Shown here piece by piece: positions 43,444 through 54,661 of a stretch of DNA of 64,000 bases (its first letter is position 1; the number at the start of each line of letters is the position of its first letter). The translations under genes and the position numbers were made by a program. The stretch lies in NCBI RefSeq assembly GCF_005239225.2, contig NC_133289.1, positions 8,439,501-8,503,500 of the forward strand. The letters are read 5' to 3'. The notes beneath the pieces are model-generated. The model saw only the letters and a list, made by a program, of their open reading frames with translations. It had not been told where the DNA came from and made no database searches. Source of the stretch: Populus alba. Lineage: Eukaryota > Streptophyta > Magnoliopsida > Malpighiales > Salicaceae.

Positions 43444-46400
43444 AAGAAGAAGAATCCAAATCAGACAAATGGTATTTGGATTCAGGGTGCAGCAACCACA
43501 TGTGTGGAAACAAGGAATTATTTTCTTGTTTTGGATGAAAATTACAAAAGATACAGTAAAGCTTGGGAATGGCATGTTCATTACTGTCATGGGAAAGGGA
43601 AATGTGAGATTTTATGCAAAACACAACACAGTGCAGACAATATCCAGTGTTTTCTACATTCCAGAATTAAAGAGTAATCTGATTAGCATGGGACAATTGC
43701 AAGAGAAGGGATATACAATAATCATTGCAGCAGGTTGTTGCAAAATACATCATCCAGAGAAGGGAGTAATTGCTGAAGCAAGAATGACAAAGCAATCGCA
43801 ATGTTTCCATTATACATGCAGGATCAAATTCAAACCTGTTTTTCAACGAAAATGCATGACTCAACTTGGTTTATGGCATTATCGTTATGGGCATCTAAAT
43901 TTCGATGGCTTGAAGGCATTGCAAGAGAAAAACATGGTGACTGGGCTTCCAAAAATCACTTGTCACTACTGAATTATGTGAGGAATGTGTTGTGGGGAAA
44001 CAACCTCGAGATTCCTTTCCAAAAGGAAAAGCTTGGCGAGCTGAAGAAACTCTTCATTTGGTTCACTCGGACATTTGTGGACCAATTAATCCAACCTCAA
44101 AATGGCAACAAATTAACAAAGGTATTTTATCTCCTTTACTTTTAGATGATTGCAGTCGAAAGACATGAGTTTACTTTCTTTGCAAGATAAGTCTGAAGCT
44201 TTTACTGTGTTCAAAGAAATTTAAAGCTCATAGTGAAAAGGAATGTTCTTTTTAATTTAATTTCCAATTAAAAAAATCCTTCGAACAGACCGTGGTGGTG
44301 AATTTACTTTCACATGAATTTGCAATGATTTCTGTGAAATGCATGGAATAAAAAGGCAACTTACAGCAGCATATTCACCCACAACAGAATGGGGTGGCGG
44401 AAACGAAGAAAAATCGTACAATTATGAACATGGTTTCGTAGTAATGTTACTGAAGGGAAAATGCGAAGAGTTTCTGGCCTGAAGCAGTTTAAATGGAGTG
44501 TTCATATATTGAATCGTTGCCCTACGTTTGTGTAAAGAATATTACACCAACAGAAGCCTGGTGTGGATCTAAGCCTACATGTTGATCACTTCAGAATTCT
44601 CTTTTTGGGTGCATAGCATATGCACATGTTCCAGATGCCAAAAGAAAAGCTGGATGACAAGGCAGTAAAGTGTGCTAGTTTCTTGGAGTTAGTGAGGATC
44701 AAAAGCTTACAATGCTTTTTAATCCAATCACCAAAAAACATAGTCATCAGTCGTGATGTTCAGTTCGATGAAGAAAAACACATGGGATTGGAAGAGAACA
44801 GATGCAAATCTGTTTCAAGATTCTGACCTATATGAAGATGCAAGTTACGGAACAGAAGAGGTTTTTATTTGGTGATTCGCAGAATTGAATCTCACATTCA
44901 GCCAACCTGAATGTGAAAATTCACATAGAAGAGCAGCTGCAAATTCCTATTTCACATGAAGGAACCATTGTTCCACACAGTGAAGGGACATCCAACATAC
45001 CTCAACGGCAAAGTAACAGCCCCTGCATGGATGAATGACTATGTCAATTGGAAATGAATTTTTCTGATGAAGATATACACCCTTTGCTCAGTTTTGCTTT
45101 ATTTGCAGGTTCTGATCCATATAAAATTTGAAGATGCAGAAAAAGAGGAGAAATGGAGAAGAGCCATGGACACAGAGATTCATGCCATCAACAAAAACAA
45201 CACCTGGGAACTTGTGGATCTTCCAAGAGGACAGAAAACCATTGGTGTAAAGTGGGGTCTATAAGACCAAGTTAAATGAGAATGGGGAGATTGACAAGCA
45301 CAAGGCTCGCCTAGTGGTAAAGGGCTACAAACAGCAGCATGGCATCGATTATGATGAGGTATTTGCCCCAGTAGTCAGGCATGATACCATTCGTCTTGTA
45401 ATTTCATTGGCAGCACAGCACACTTGGCCTATTTTTCAGATGGACGTAAAGTCTGCTTTCCTGAATGGGGACTTGGAAGAACAAGTTTATGTTGATCAGC
45501 CCTCTGGATACGTGAAGCAAGGATATGAGGAGCAGGTTTACAAGTTGAACAAAGCTTTATACGGACTGAAACAAGCTCCTAGAGCTTGGTACAGTCGTAT
45601 AGATGCGTTCTTCACTAAGGCAGGTTTCAAAAAATGCCCACATGAACACACTTTATTTGTTAAAACTGCAGGTGGAGGTAAATTCTTGTTTGTGTGTTTA
45701 TACGTGGATGATCTTATTTACACTGGGAATGATGGGATTTTGCTTCAAGAATTCAAGGACTCCATGAAAGCTGAATTTGAGATGACTGATTTGGGTATGA
45801 TGCGTTATTTCCTTGGAATTGAAGTCATGCAATCAACAACTGGAATCTTCATTACATAGAAGAAATATGCAAAAGAGATCTTGGAAAGATTTCATTATCA
45901 AAATTGCAATCCAGTCAAGAATCCAATTGAACTAGGACTAAAGCTACATAAGGATCTTGATGGACAAAGAATCGACAGCACCTATTACAAACAAATGGTT
46001 GGGAGCTTAATGTACTTAACAGCTACTAGGCCGGATGTTATGTGTGCAGTGAGTCTTCTTAGCAGGTACATGGAATCACCAACAATTCTGCATTCCCAAG
46101 CTGCGAAGAGAGTGTTTCGTTATTTACAGGGAACAACTGATTTCGGTATACACTATAAGAAAGGAGAAGCTTCAAGACTCATTGGCTATGCTGACAGCAA
46201 TTACGCAGGTGATGTAGACGACAGGAGAAGCACTTCAGGAAGCGTGTTCATGATGAATTCAGGTGCTGTGTCTTGGTCTTCAAGAAAACAACAGGTGGTT
46301 ACTCTATCCACAACCGAAGCAGAGTTCATAGCCGCAGCAACATCAGCATGTCAAGCAATATGGCTGAGAAGAATTCTTGATGATCTGCATTTTCAGCAAC

Positions 46401-46666
46401 ATGATCCTACAATAATTCACTGTGACAGCAGCTCAGCAATCAAGCTTTCTAAAAATCCAGTCCTTCACGGGAGAAGCAAGCACATAGATGTGCGATATCA
46501 TTTCCTTCGTGATCTTTCAAATGAAGGAACCATCGAATTGGTTTACTGCCGAAGTGAAGATCAAATCGCAGACATCATGACAAAGGCACTGAAGTTGGAT
46601 GCATTTGAAAAACTACGTAACTTACTTGGAATGTGTTCATTTCAGGTTCTTGAGCAAGAAAATTGA
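43444..46666 (+). pseudogene. Broken Ty1/copia pol: protease, integrase, reverse transcriptase, RNase H
   Basis: Remains occur in copia order. Protease: active-site triplet DSG at 43479-43487, with the rest of the domain continuing in a different frame. The pre-integrase 'WHYRYGHLNFDGL' block is near 43872-43910 and ends at a stop at 43970. The integrase core (44000-44620) is split by several frameshifts and stops, with 'QNGVAE' near 44380 still visible. Reverse transcriptase: a frameshift near 45250, then a clean frame 45314-45856 including the YVDD catalytic motif (45701-45712). A lone TAG at 45857 interrupts the frame, which then continues unshifted through RNase H to 46666 with its ADSNYAGD and STTEAEF motifs. 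The 5' half is far more damaged than the 3' half. Confidence 0.9.
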
Positions 46667-46768
46667 TGACAGCAGCTATGTTGTTTGTTTAATAAAACTG
46701 CTATGATGAAATCTCCATAGTAGTACCATCTTAAACTGTTTCTTTGCAGCAATCAGTTTAAGGGAGGG

Positions 46769-47084
46769 TGTTAAATGTTTATTGTTTATTTGTTATTTGA
46801 TTTACTCTGTATTTGAATAAGTTCCTATTTACCAGGAACCAGTCAATTGTTTACCTATTCCTTAGGAAAATCCCAGCTTACTAGGTGACAGTTAGTCATG
46901 GGTTAGATGCTGCATATTTTTCTACTTATCTGTTATTTGTATTTCTATTTAAGTTGAACTTCTCTTAATAAATATACAGAGTTGCAATTCCACGTTTTTC
47001 TTGTTGTAAAGCTTTAGCTTCACTGCCACATTTTCAATACAATACTTTAGCTTTGAATTAGTCCAGAACACTTAGTGTTCAACA
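46769..47084 (+). repeat. 3' LTR of the copia element
   Basis: 316 bp bounded by TGTTAAA and TTCAACA, matching the TG...CA rule with short inverted ends, directly after the polypurine tract. It contains TATTTAAG and AATAAATATA stretches that could act as promoter or poly(A) signals. No second copy occurs in the window. It is followed by AGAAC, which also occurs before the TRIM. Confidence 0.85.
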
Positions 47085-47089
47085 AGAAC

Positions 47090-50000
47090 TGATTAAGATT
47101 TTGACACTATAATTCATTCCAGAATGATAAAAAAAATCCTTACAAATTCAGAAAAAAAAAAAAAAAAGAAGAAGTAAAACCTGATTAAGTTTACAAATAT
47201 AATTCCTTTTTACTCGATGAAGAAAAAGAATAACAAATCACGTTGAAAAGAAAGTAAAATGAGGAGGAAAATGTAAAAATCAAAAAAAAAATAAGTGAAA
47301 AAAAAACCTTGGTCAAACAAATAAAGCTTATTTATTAAAAGTTAACACTGGATAAATAGAAAATGAAAAAAAAAAAAAACAAACGTAATTATATAAGCTT
47401 ATTTATGAAAACGAGGATAAAGCCAAATAATTGCCGGGGAATTTATCTAGTTTACAATATCTTGATAGTCTGACTGACCAAATTAATATGATTTTAAAAA
47501 AATAATAATAATTGAAAGAGTAGCTGATCTTTTGAGTTATTGGCAATGTTTTGCCTGAAAATGATGTAGTTGTTCCAAGTTAATTATCCATGATAATTAA
47601 GATCAATGACTAATTAATCGGCCAGCTATGCTTTAAGCTTAAAAATAGGCTCCTCGATTCCAACTAGCAACATGATTTTTCTATGGTTTGCCCCACTTAT
47701 TAATTAATTAATTATAAAATACTTTATTTTAGAGAATATTATTGAAGGCGTAGCAAAAATTCGACACATCATATTCCCAGGAGTACTGTCGCTGGGACAG
47801 CAAAGTAATAGTTGCTCTCATTTATGAGTGTAGCAGTTGATAAACTGAGTGGTCTGAATTAATCTTCTTGCCCGAATGAGCATCACAAATAGAATAATCA
47901 ATCAATCAATCTCTTTTCTCCCCTCTTCTCGTTTTATAATATAAGGTATTTCATAGCTTCTTCTTCTTTATTTTATAAATAAGGACTGGCATGGTAATTA
48001 GCCTGTGGTACGTTGGGCGGTGGGCCTACAAATCGGAAGCTACCATTGCAAGTGATGACAGCAAAGCAGGATCATGGTGGGTCCGAAGGAGAGGACAGTC
48101 CTTGTCTGTAATTATAACTGATCCGCTGACTTTCTTTTTTAGCTCCACTTGTCTTCAACATGGCGTTGGTTAAAAATTAATACCAGCACCATTCATTTTA
48201 TTAGTGAGTATTTTACCCTGTCCTGCGGGAAAAAAATAGTAACAAAGTTTTTTTTTTAAAAAAAAAAAAAAAGAAGTGGAAATTGGAATGCTGCATGTTA
48301 GATCCGAATCCATCGAAATTCTACTCCTTATACCATTGTAATGCTGGGAGTAGATAAAAAATTTATGGTGATAAAAGAGTAGAATTTTATTAGTTATTTT
48401 TTAAATTTATTTTGAAGAAAAAGATTGACATAAGGAGAAAAAAGAAAATAAAGCATGTAACTCATCAAAACTGGTAAAAACATCCTCACTTAAGATTTTT
48501 ATCTTTTTATTATACCTATTTTTTCTTTAAAGTATCATGACAAGTAAATAATAAGATAACACTAATTATTCTTTAAACATGATAAGATTTTTCAGCGTGG
48601 TTGTAGTAATTATTTTGTTTTGTTTTTACTTGGATTCTGTATCTAGTTAATTAATCTAAATTTAACACTAAATATAATTCAAAATATGAAATATTTAGTA
48701 AGATGAATTATCAATCAATAAATTCACCAATATTTTAAACTCACCTAATACTTTATTTATTGAAAAAATATATAATCACAATTCATATGCATTAGAGAAC
48801 TATCAAAGAATGGACCCATATTTGAGATCTTCACACTGCATGTTTGCTTGTTTTATAAGTTAATTAATTTGACCGGAATTTAATTATAAAAAATAGACAG
48901 AGACTCAAGAACCCATCAAGTTTGTTGTTAATTCGTCAAGAAAGCAGACTCTTCACATGGACTTCTGCTCTAGTTTCCTTTTTATTTTATTTTCCCCATT
49001 CCACACCGAGTCTATCTATGTACCGTGTACGTACCTTCATCTTAAATGCATTCTCTCTCAAAGTACGGTCGTCTAAGCTCAAATTAATTTCGTCGTACAT
49101 GTACTTGTTCAACTGGTCAAAGATGTAAATTATTTAAAATCTTACAAATTGCAAGACCTCAAGTCTTTATTGTATTTGAATTTGGGAAGTTCGTTTTGCA
49201 TATGGTATTTTACAATTTTTCAATTCTTGGATCAAAATTTTAATTTGGTCAGCTGTTTTTGTTTCGTGGCTGCTATTTTGTACTTTATAAATTATAGCAT
49301 GTTTAGAATCTCATTATAGTTATTTTTTAAAATATTTTTTCAACAATAAATTTATTAAAATAATATATTTTTTATTTTTTAAAAATTATTTTTTTATATC
49401 ATCGCATCAAAATAATTTAAAAAATACCAAAAACATATTAATTTAAAGTAAAAAAAAATTTAAAAATTTATTTTTTTCAAAAACGCTTTCAAAACACAAA
49501 AAACACAAAAATTATTTTTTGATATCAGTGCATTAAAATAATTTAAAAATACCAAAAAAATATTAATTTAAAAATAAAAAAAATTTAATTTTTTTAAAAA
49601 TATTTTTAAAATACAAAAACAAATAAATTTTAAAATAAGTCCAGTTCTAAGTTATTAACATTGCCCCCCCTCCCTCTATAAATTTTATTGTTCCTATTTT
49701 ATACATGTATTAATTAATTATTTAAATCTTTTTTTACTGATGCTTAATACAATCTCTTAAAATACTGTATAAATATTTAATATTTACCTGAAATAAAATA
49801 TCTGGTATTTAATATGCACATGATTTTATATAAAACTTGATATTTATATCTCTAAAGCATGCGAAAAAAACCCACCAAAATAAAATTTCAGGACACAAAA
49901 TTGAGTGGTCTTTCAAATATCTAAGAGCTGAGTGTTAGGAATACAAAACCCAAGATACATCTTATCTAATGATTTTTCTTACAACCACAATTAGGAATTG

Positions 50001-50899
50001 AATCAATATTCTTCATAAAAATTATGTTGTAAGAAAGTTCATTTCTTTCTTTAATATATATAAAGTTTCATTTTTAATGCAATGGACGTGGACTTGGGTT
50101 AAAAAAAAAAACATTTCATTTAAGCATTTTATTTTCAAATATAAAATCAGGGTGCTGTATGATGAAAATAAATACAATAAATTATTTTAAATAGTAATAA
50201 GATAATAAAAGATATAATAATTTTTTAATTTTTATTTTTATCTCCGGCTCGGATCCGTGGAATTTAGGTGTTTTCTGGAGTTCATAAATAGTGGAGTTTG
50301 TGCTGTGATTGCAAGTCATAACTCGAGATGGTTCTTGCGAGCTCCTCCACGGCTGCACTAGAAAAGCCACTTAGGTTTATGTGAGGCCATGGACATATAT
50401 TTTTAGCCTACTTGAGTTGGGCTGGATACGTTTGAATCTGGGCTCTTCTTAGACTTGGAGGGCCCTAATCTGTTTTATGTTGATTAATGAAATGAGAAAT
50501 GTTTTTTTTTTTTTTTTTTTTAATAAAAGTGAAATAAACACACTAAGTCATTCAATCATACTATATTTCGAGAAAAACATTACTAGCCTCCTAAGATTTA
50601 TAGCATTACATTTTCAAACTAGTTTTAAATTTATATAACAACGTAATTTGATATAATTAAAAAATTATAATTATAATTGAATTAATAATTAAAAATCCCT
50701 TAAATTTTAAATATTACAATTTTTTCCTCAAACTTAAAAAAAAAAAAAAAAAAGAGCCACAACCACCACCCTCGTCCTTTTTCGTATGACTACCCAAGTA
50801 AATATTTTTTTAATCAAAATTGCAGAAGAAAATTTATCAAAGAAAAAAAAAATAGAATTCAACCAAGTTGATGCTTCCAGTTTCTTTACTTCCCTAGCA
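47090..50899. other. Gene-free AT-rich region with MITE-like repeats
   Basis: 47100-47550 is A-rich. A GC-richer island at 47985-48175 has a 60-residue frame of no recognised family. 49300-49640 holds two copies of the AT-rich repeat also seen at 18.9 and 59.6 kb, the shared phrase being 'aaaataatttaaaaataccaaaaa'. 50230-50480 is again more balanced in composition, with a 62-residue minus-strand frame that I do not recognise. No gene is supported. Confidence 0.4.
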
Positions 50900-50914
50900 A
50901 AATCCTTCTTCCCC

Positions 50915-51114
50915 AACCATCTAGGTGGTGGCCTGGTGGCGAAAGCTTGGGACCAAGAGGTTTGCTCCCTCTGTGGTCTCAAGTTCAAACCCTAGGTTGC
51001 TCATATGATGGCCACTGGAGGCTTACATGGTCGTTAACTCCAGGGCCCGTGGGATTAGTCGAGGTGCGCGTAAGCTGGCCCGGACACCCACGTTAATCAA
51101 AAAAAAAAAAAAAA
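50915..51114 (+). mobile_element. tRNA-derived SINE with 15-bp target site duplication
   Basis: A body of about 185 bp ends in a run of A (51099-51117). It is flanked by the perfect repeat AAATCCTTCTTCCCC at 50900-50914 and 51115-51129. The head resembles a decayed tRNA gene: an A-box-like TGGCGAAAGCTTGGG (about 50936-50950) and a B-box-like GTTCAAACCC (50983-50992), spaced as in RNA polymerase III promoters. The tail region contains 'ctggcccggacacccacgtt', familiar from Salicaceae SINEs. Such elements are copied by LINE enzymes. The perfect target duplication suggests a fairly young insertion. Confidence 0.9.
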
Positions 51115-51414
51115 AAATCCTTCTTCCCCTTTTTAACCACTTTATCAAATGTAGCTTTATACAAGGCATTGTGGCAACTCCTTCCGCCAATTTATGCTGG
51201 AGCACATGAAAGTCCTTCTGCAATGAATTATTGAGAGCCCTCAAAAAGATGTAAACCCCAAACCAGCTTCTCAGGATATTTTACTCTCGGCCTGTCCAAG
51301 AGTGTCAAATGATAGTGTGCTTTTTCAGAAGGTGACTAGAAAGTTGTCCTGTACTTGGCCGCTAGCTTGATTGAATTTTTTGCAACATAAAAAAATAATG
51401 TTTTAAAAGCTGTA

Positions 51415-53230
51415 AGTATACTTTAAAGAACAAAACAAAAAAAAAATCAATGGCTCAACATCTTAGAAAAAAATTGAAAAAAATAAAGATTCTCAATCCT
51501 CGAGAATCAAAATTTAGAGGGGTGAAATTGAAAACCAATTAATAAAAAAAAATCTTAAAAAACAAAACACCAATAATACCATGTGAAGTCACCAAAATTC
51601 ATGAGAAGGATCAAACAAACAGGACAATCTAATAAAAAGTAAAACTAGAAAAATTACAAAACTTAATTCTAAAAAAATCAAATTTTAAAGGACAAAATTA
51701 AAAATGATAAAAAAAGCAACATAAAAAAAAACTTAGACCACCCGGACAAACCTCCTACATACCTAGATTATGAGATATGGATAAATTGGTGAAAAAGAAA
51801 ACCAAAGAAAATAACGAAGTTCATTTTTCAAAACAATCAATTTCGAAGGATGTAATCAGGAAAGAGAATAATATCAAACCGTGTTAGCTTTTCAAACCCA
51901 TGACCTTAGTTGGTGACTAAACTTGAAGCATCACATCTAGAAAGCCACTATTTTAAAACTCAAATTGACCTAGCAGGTTGACCTATGACCTAGGTGATAT
52001 GTGGCTTAGACCGAGTTGGATTTCAAACAAAATCGGGGGAGAATTGATCCAGTGTAAAATGGTCAAACCATGTCCTAGTTAGTTAATTCAGGGCAAATCT
52101 AGTCAAAACTCATTGACTATTTTGCTTTTTAAAACAAAAATGATATCTTATTTATTTTTTTATAAAATAAAACGATTTATTTGACTTAGGTTAACTCAGG
52201 TCAACCCACTTAACCCGTAACCCGATACATGTCTCAGATTGACTCCCTGGTAGGGCCTAAAAAATGGGAGAGACCAAGTGGACCAAATCCTAAAAAATCA
52301 AATGTTTAATGATGAAATAAAAAAAAATACAATGATAAGAAAATATAAATTAAAAGAATAAGGACTTCATTTGAAGAAAGAAAAAAAAAACAAAGAGGAT
52401 AACCTAAAATTATGAATTGAATGACAAAATTGAGAAAAACAAAAAGAGAAATCAAATTAACAAATGAATCCAAAATAAAAAAATAAAAATCAAGAGAATG
52501 AGAACCAAATTAAAAAAAATAAAAAAATCAAGATTATAGATCTAAGAATGAGATTAAAAAAAAGACATTGAGGGCCAAATCTTATATATCATCAAATTTT
52601 GAATTGAAAAGAAAAATCAAATTCATAAAAGAATCCAAAACAAAAATAAAATTCAAGGGAATGAGGACCAAATATGAAAAAAATATTAAAAATAAAATCA
52701 CGAATCCAAGAATGAAATTAAAAAGAAAAGAAAAATTGATAAAAGAGCCAAGAATTAATATTAGAAATCAAAACATTAAGGGTCAAATCTGAAACATCAT
52801 AAAATATGAGGATAAATTTGATATAAAAATCAAATGACAAATAATGAAATAGAAAAAATAAATAAATGAAATTTGAAACAATTAAAAACAATGAGGACTA
52901 GATAATTATAGAATTAACAGATAACACTCTTTTTTATTTTTATTTTTTAAGAGAAACATGTTTTTCAAGGTTGAAAAGAGTGACAAGAGGGAAAGAAAAA
53001 ACATTGTCAGAGCTCCACTGTGCATGGGGAGGTTGCACTAGTTGCACCACCATGAAGGGGCGGTGAGATGCATCGAAAATCATCTTGAAACATGGTGTTT
53101 GGTCACTGGGAGGCGTTGCACGCGCTACTTAAAGAGTATGGATGCTCCTACTGCACGTTGATGCGTGCAATACATGTGCCAACAGCTTTTGTTTGTTTCT
53201 TTTTAACTTATACAAATACCAAAATGCCCT
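51415..53230 (+). repeat. Large purine-biased dispersed repeat with GC-rich end
   Basis: About 1.5 kb is strongly A/G-biased on the plus strand, with dozens of 'aaaatcaa', 'gaatgaggaccaaat', 'gaagagg' type phrases. This is interrupted at about 51890-52260 by a 'ggttgacct/gggtcaaccc' segment. It ends with a GC-richer part (52985-53180) containing 'ggaggcgttgcacgcgc'. It resembles the shorter copy at 20 kb in both body and end. Long Lys/Asn/Ile-rich frames such as 52568-52792 are by-products of composition. The class of the repeat is unknown to me. Confidence 0.5.
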
Positions 53231-54437
53231 AGATCCCACACAATATTAATGAAAAGTAACATAACAAAAAAAACCAAGAAACCCCTTAATCTAAGCTATA
53301 GATTATTTGACTCAAAAAACACTTCAGTAATTACATTATATTAAAAAAATTATAAAACCGAATATGCCCTTACCCTTATAGTTAAGGAAATTAAATCTTT
53401 GATGGTATTTTAGATATTATACTGTGCAAATAAAGTGGTAAAAGACTCATTTACCCCATTCAAACTTATAATCGCAAATATGTCCTATTAAAAATACTAT
53501 ATTAACATTGAATGCATGCTATAAGACTTGAATAGTTAAGGGAAAATCATAATTTTAATATGCAAAATGCACAGTGAAACATTAAACTTATATAACTTTT
53601 GTTATAATATTTTTTAGAATGAATTTTGAAATAAAAAAAGGGACATCATATTTTTCTGAAGAATAATATCTCTTTGTACTTTTTTCCTTGAAAACATTGA
53701 TATTATTTGTGTTTATACTTTATACTAGTTAAAGTAAGAACTTGTAGCTCAAAAACATTTTACAAATCATTGACACGAACACCTCCCATTATTAACCACT
53801 CTTTGATACTTGGCTTCTTCATTTGGCCATCACAATATGTAAATCAATCAAGCAATTTTTGAAGATGTTGAATGTAAAAAATGGTTTTGAAATTAATTTA
53901 GGGTTATTTTAAGGTTTTAAAATCAATTTAGAGTTTTTTAAAAGGTTTTTGAAAAAAAAAAATTCTCGCAACTTAAGCAAAATCAAATTACAAGCAAAGA
54001 GGAAACAAATCAATTAAGCATAGAAGTGTAGATTTTGATTTTTTGTGAGTTTTTATGTTTATGGAGAAGGGGAAAAAAATAGATTTTAAAATCAATTTAG
54101 GTTTTGTTTTTGGTGAAGATTTGTTTATTAAACTATTTGTATTATATTATGTATGAAAATAAATTTAGCTTTCCGTATGCAAACTGTAATCTATAAAATT
54201 AATAAGTCAAAGTATAATTGCAAGCATACTTTGAAAAGATGAAGTAATTTTACCTAAGTAAATTAAGTTTGGTTTCAAGTAAATTAAGTTTAGTATAATT
54301 AAGTATAAATAAATAAATGTAGATAAGTTTGGTTTCATAGTCTCTTTCATCTAAGCAATTAAGTTCAAAGAAGTATCTTAACACACAATATTCTAAAGTT
54401 AACTGACCAAGAAGTTATTGGCTCAAAGTTTGTTACT

Positions 54438-54531
54438 TGAATTGAAAAGAAAGCTCAATAAAATCAAACATTGCATTATCTACATGAATTGAAAAGAAAG
54501 CTCAATAAAATCAAACATTGCATTATCTACA
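54438..54531. repeat. Perfect 47-bp tandem duplication
   Basis: Units starting TGAATTGAAAAGAAAGCTCA at 54438 and 54485 are identical over 47 bp. Confidence 0.93.
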
Positions 54532-54625
54532 TTTAAGTATTTGCAACCAGAGTTGCTAAACTAATAGGGATATCTCAACACCTAATATCCTAATATCAAC
54601 TAATTTGAAAGTCATTTGTCTAAAG

Positions 54626-54628
<3 letters not shown>

Positions 54629-54658
<30 letters not shown>
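54629..54658. repeat. (AT)15 microsatellite
   Basis: A dinucleotide run read directly. Confidence 0.95.

Positions 54659-54661
<3 letters not shown>

Larger units (their letters stand above)
42384..47084 (+). mobile_element. 5'-truncated Ty1/copia LTR retrotransposon fused to the TRIM
   Basis: The parts run in copia order: leader (42384-42558), gag, protease, integrase, reverse transcriptase, RNase H, polypurine tract AAGGGAGGG (46760-46768), then a 316-bp 3' LTR beginning TGTTAAA and ending TTCAACA. No 5' LTR and no plus-strand primer site precede gag; the TRIM occupies that place. The leader carries short tandem repeats of GAGATTGAGAGAAACACTG. The pentamer AGAAC follows the 3' LTR (47085-47089) and also precedes the TRIM (41709-41713), so the TRIM plus copia unit may have integrated as one molecule. 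The pol part is broken by frameshifts and stops, so the copy is inactive on its own. Confidence 0.9.

Noticed and set aside
42384..47084. An endogenous plant pararetrovirus or an envelope-bearing retrovirus
   Set aside because: Integrase precedes reverse transcriptase, LTRs follow the TG...CA rule, and there is no movement-protein or envelope-like frame. It is an ordinary Ty1/copia retrotransposon.
52568..52792. 74-residue Lys-rich frame
   Set aside because: By-product of the purine-biased repeat; no start context and no homologous motif.
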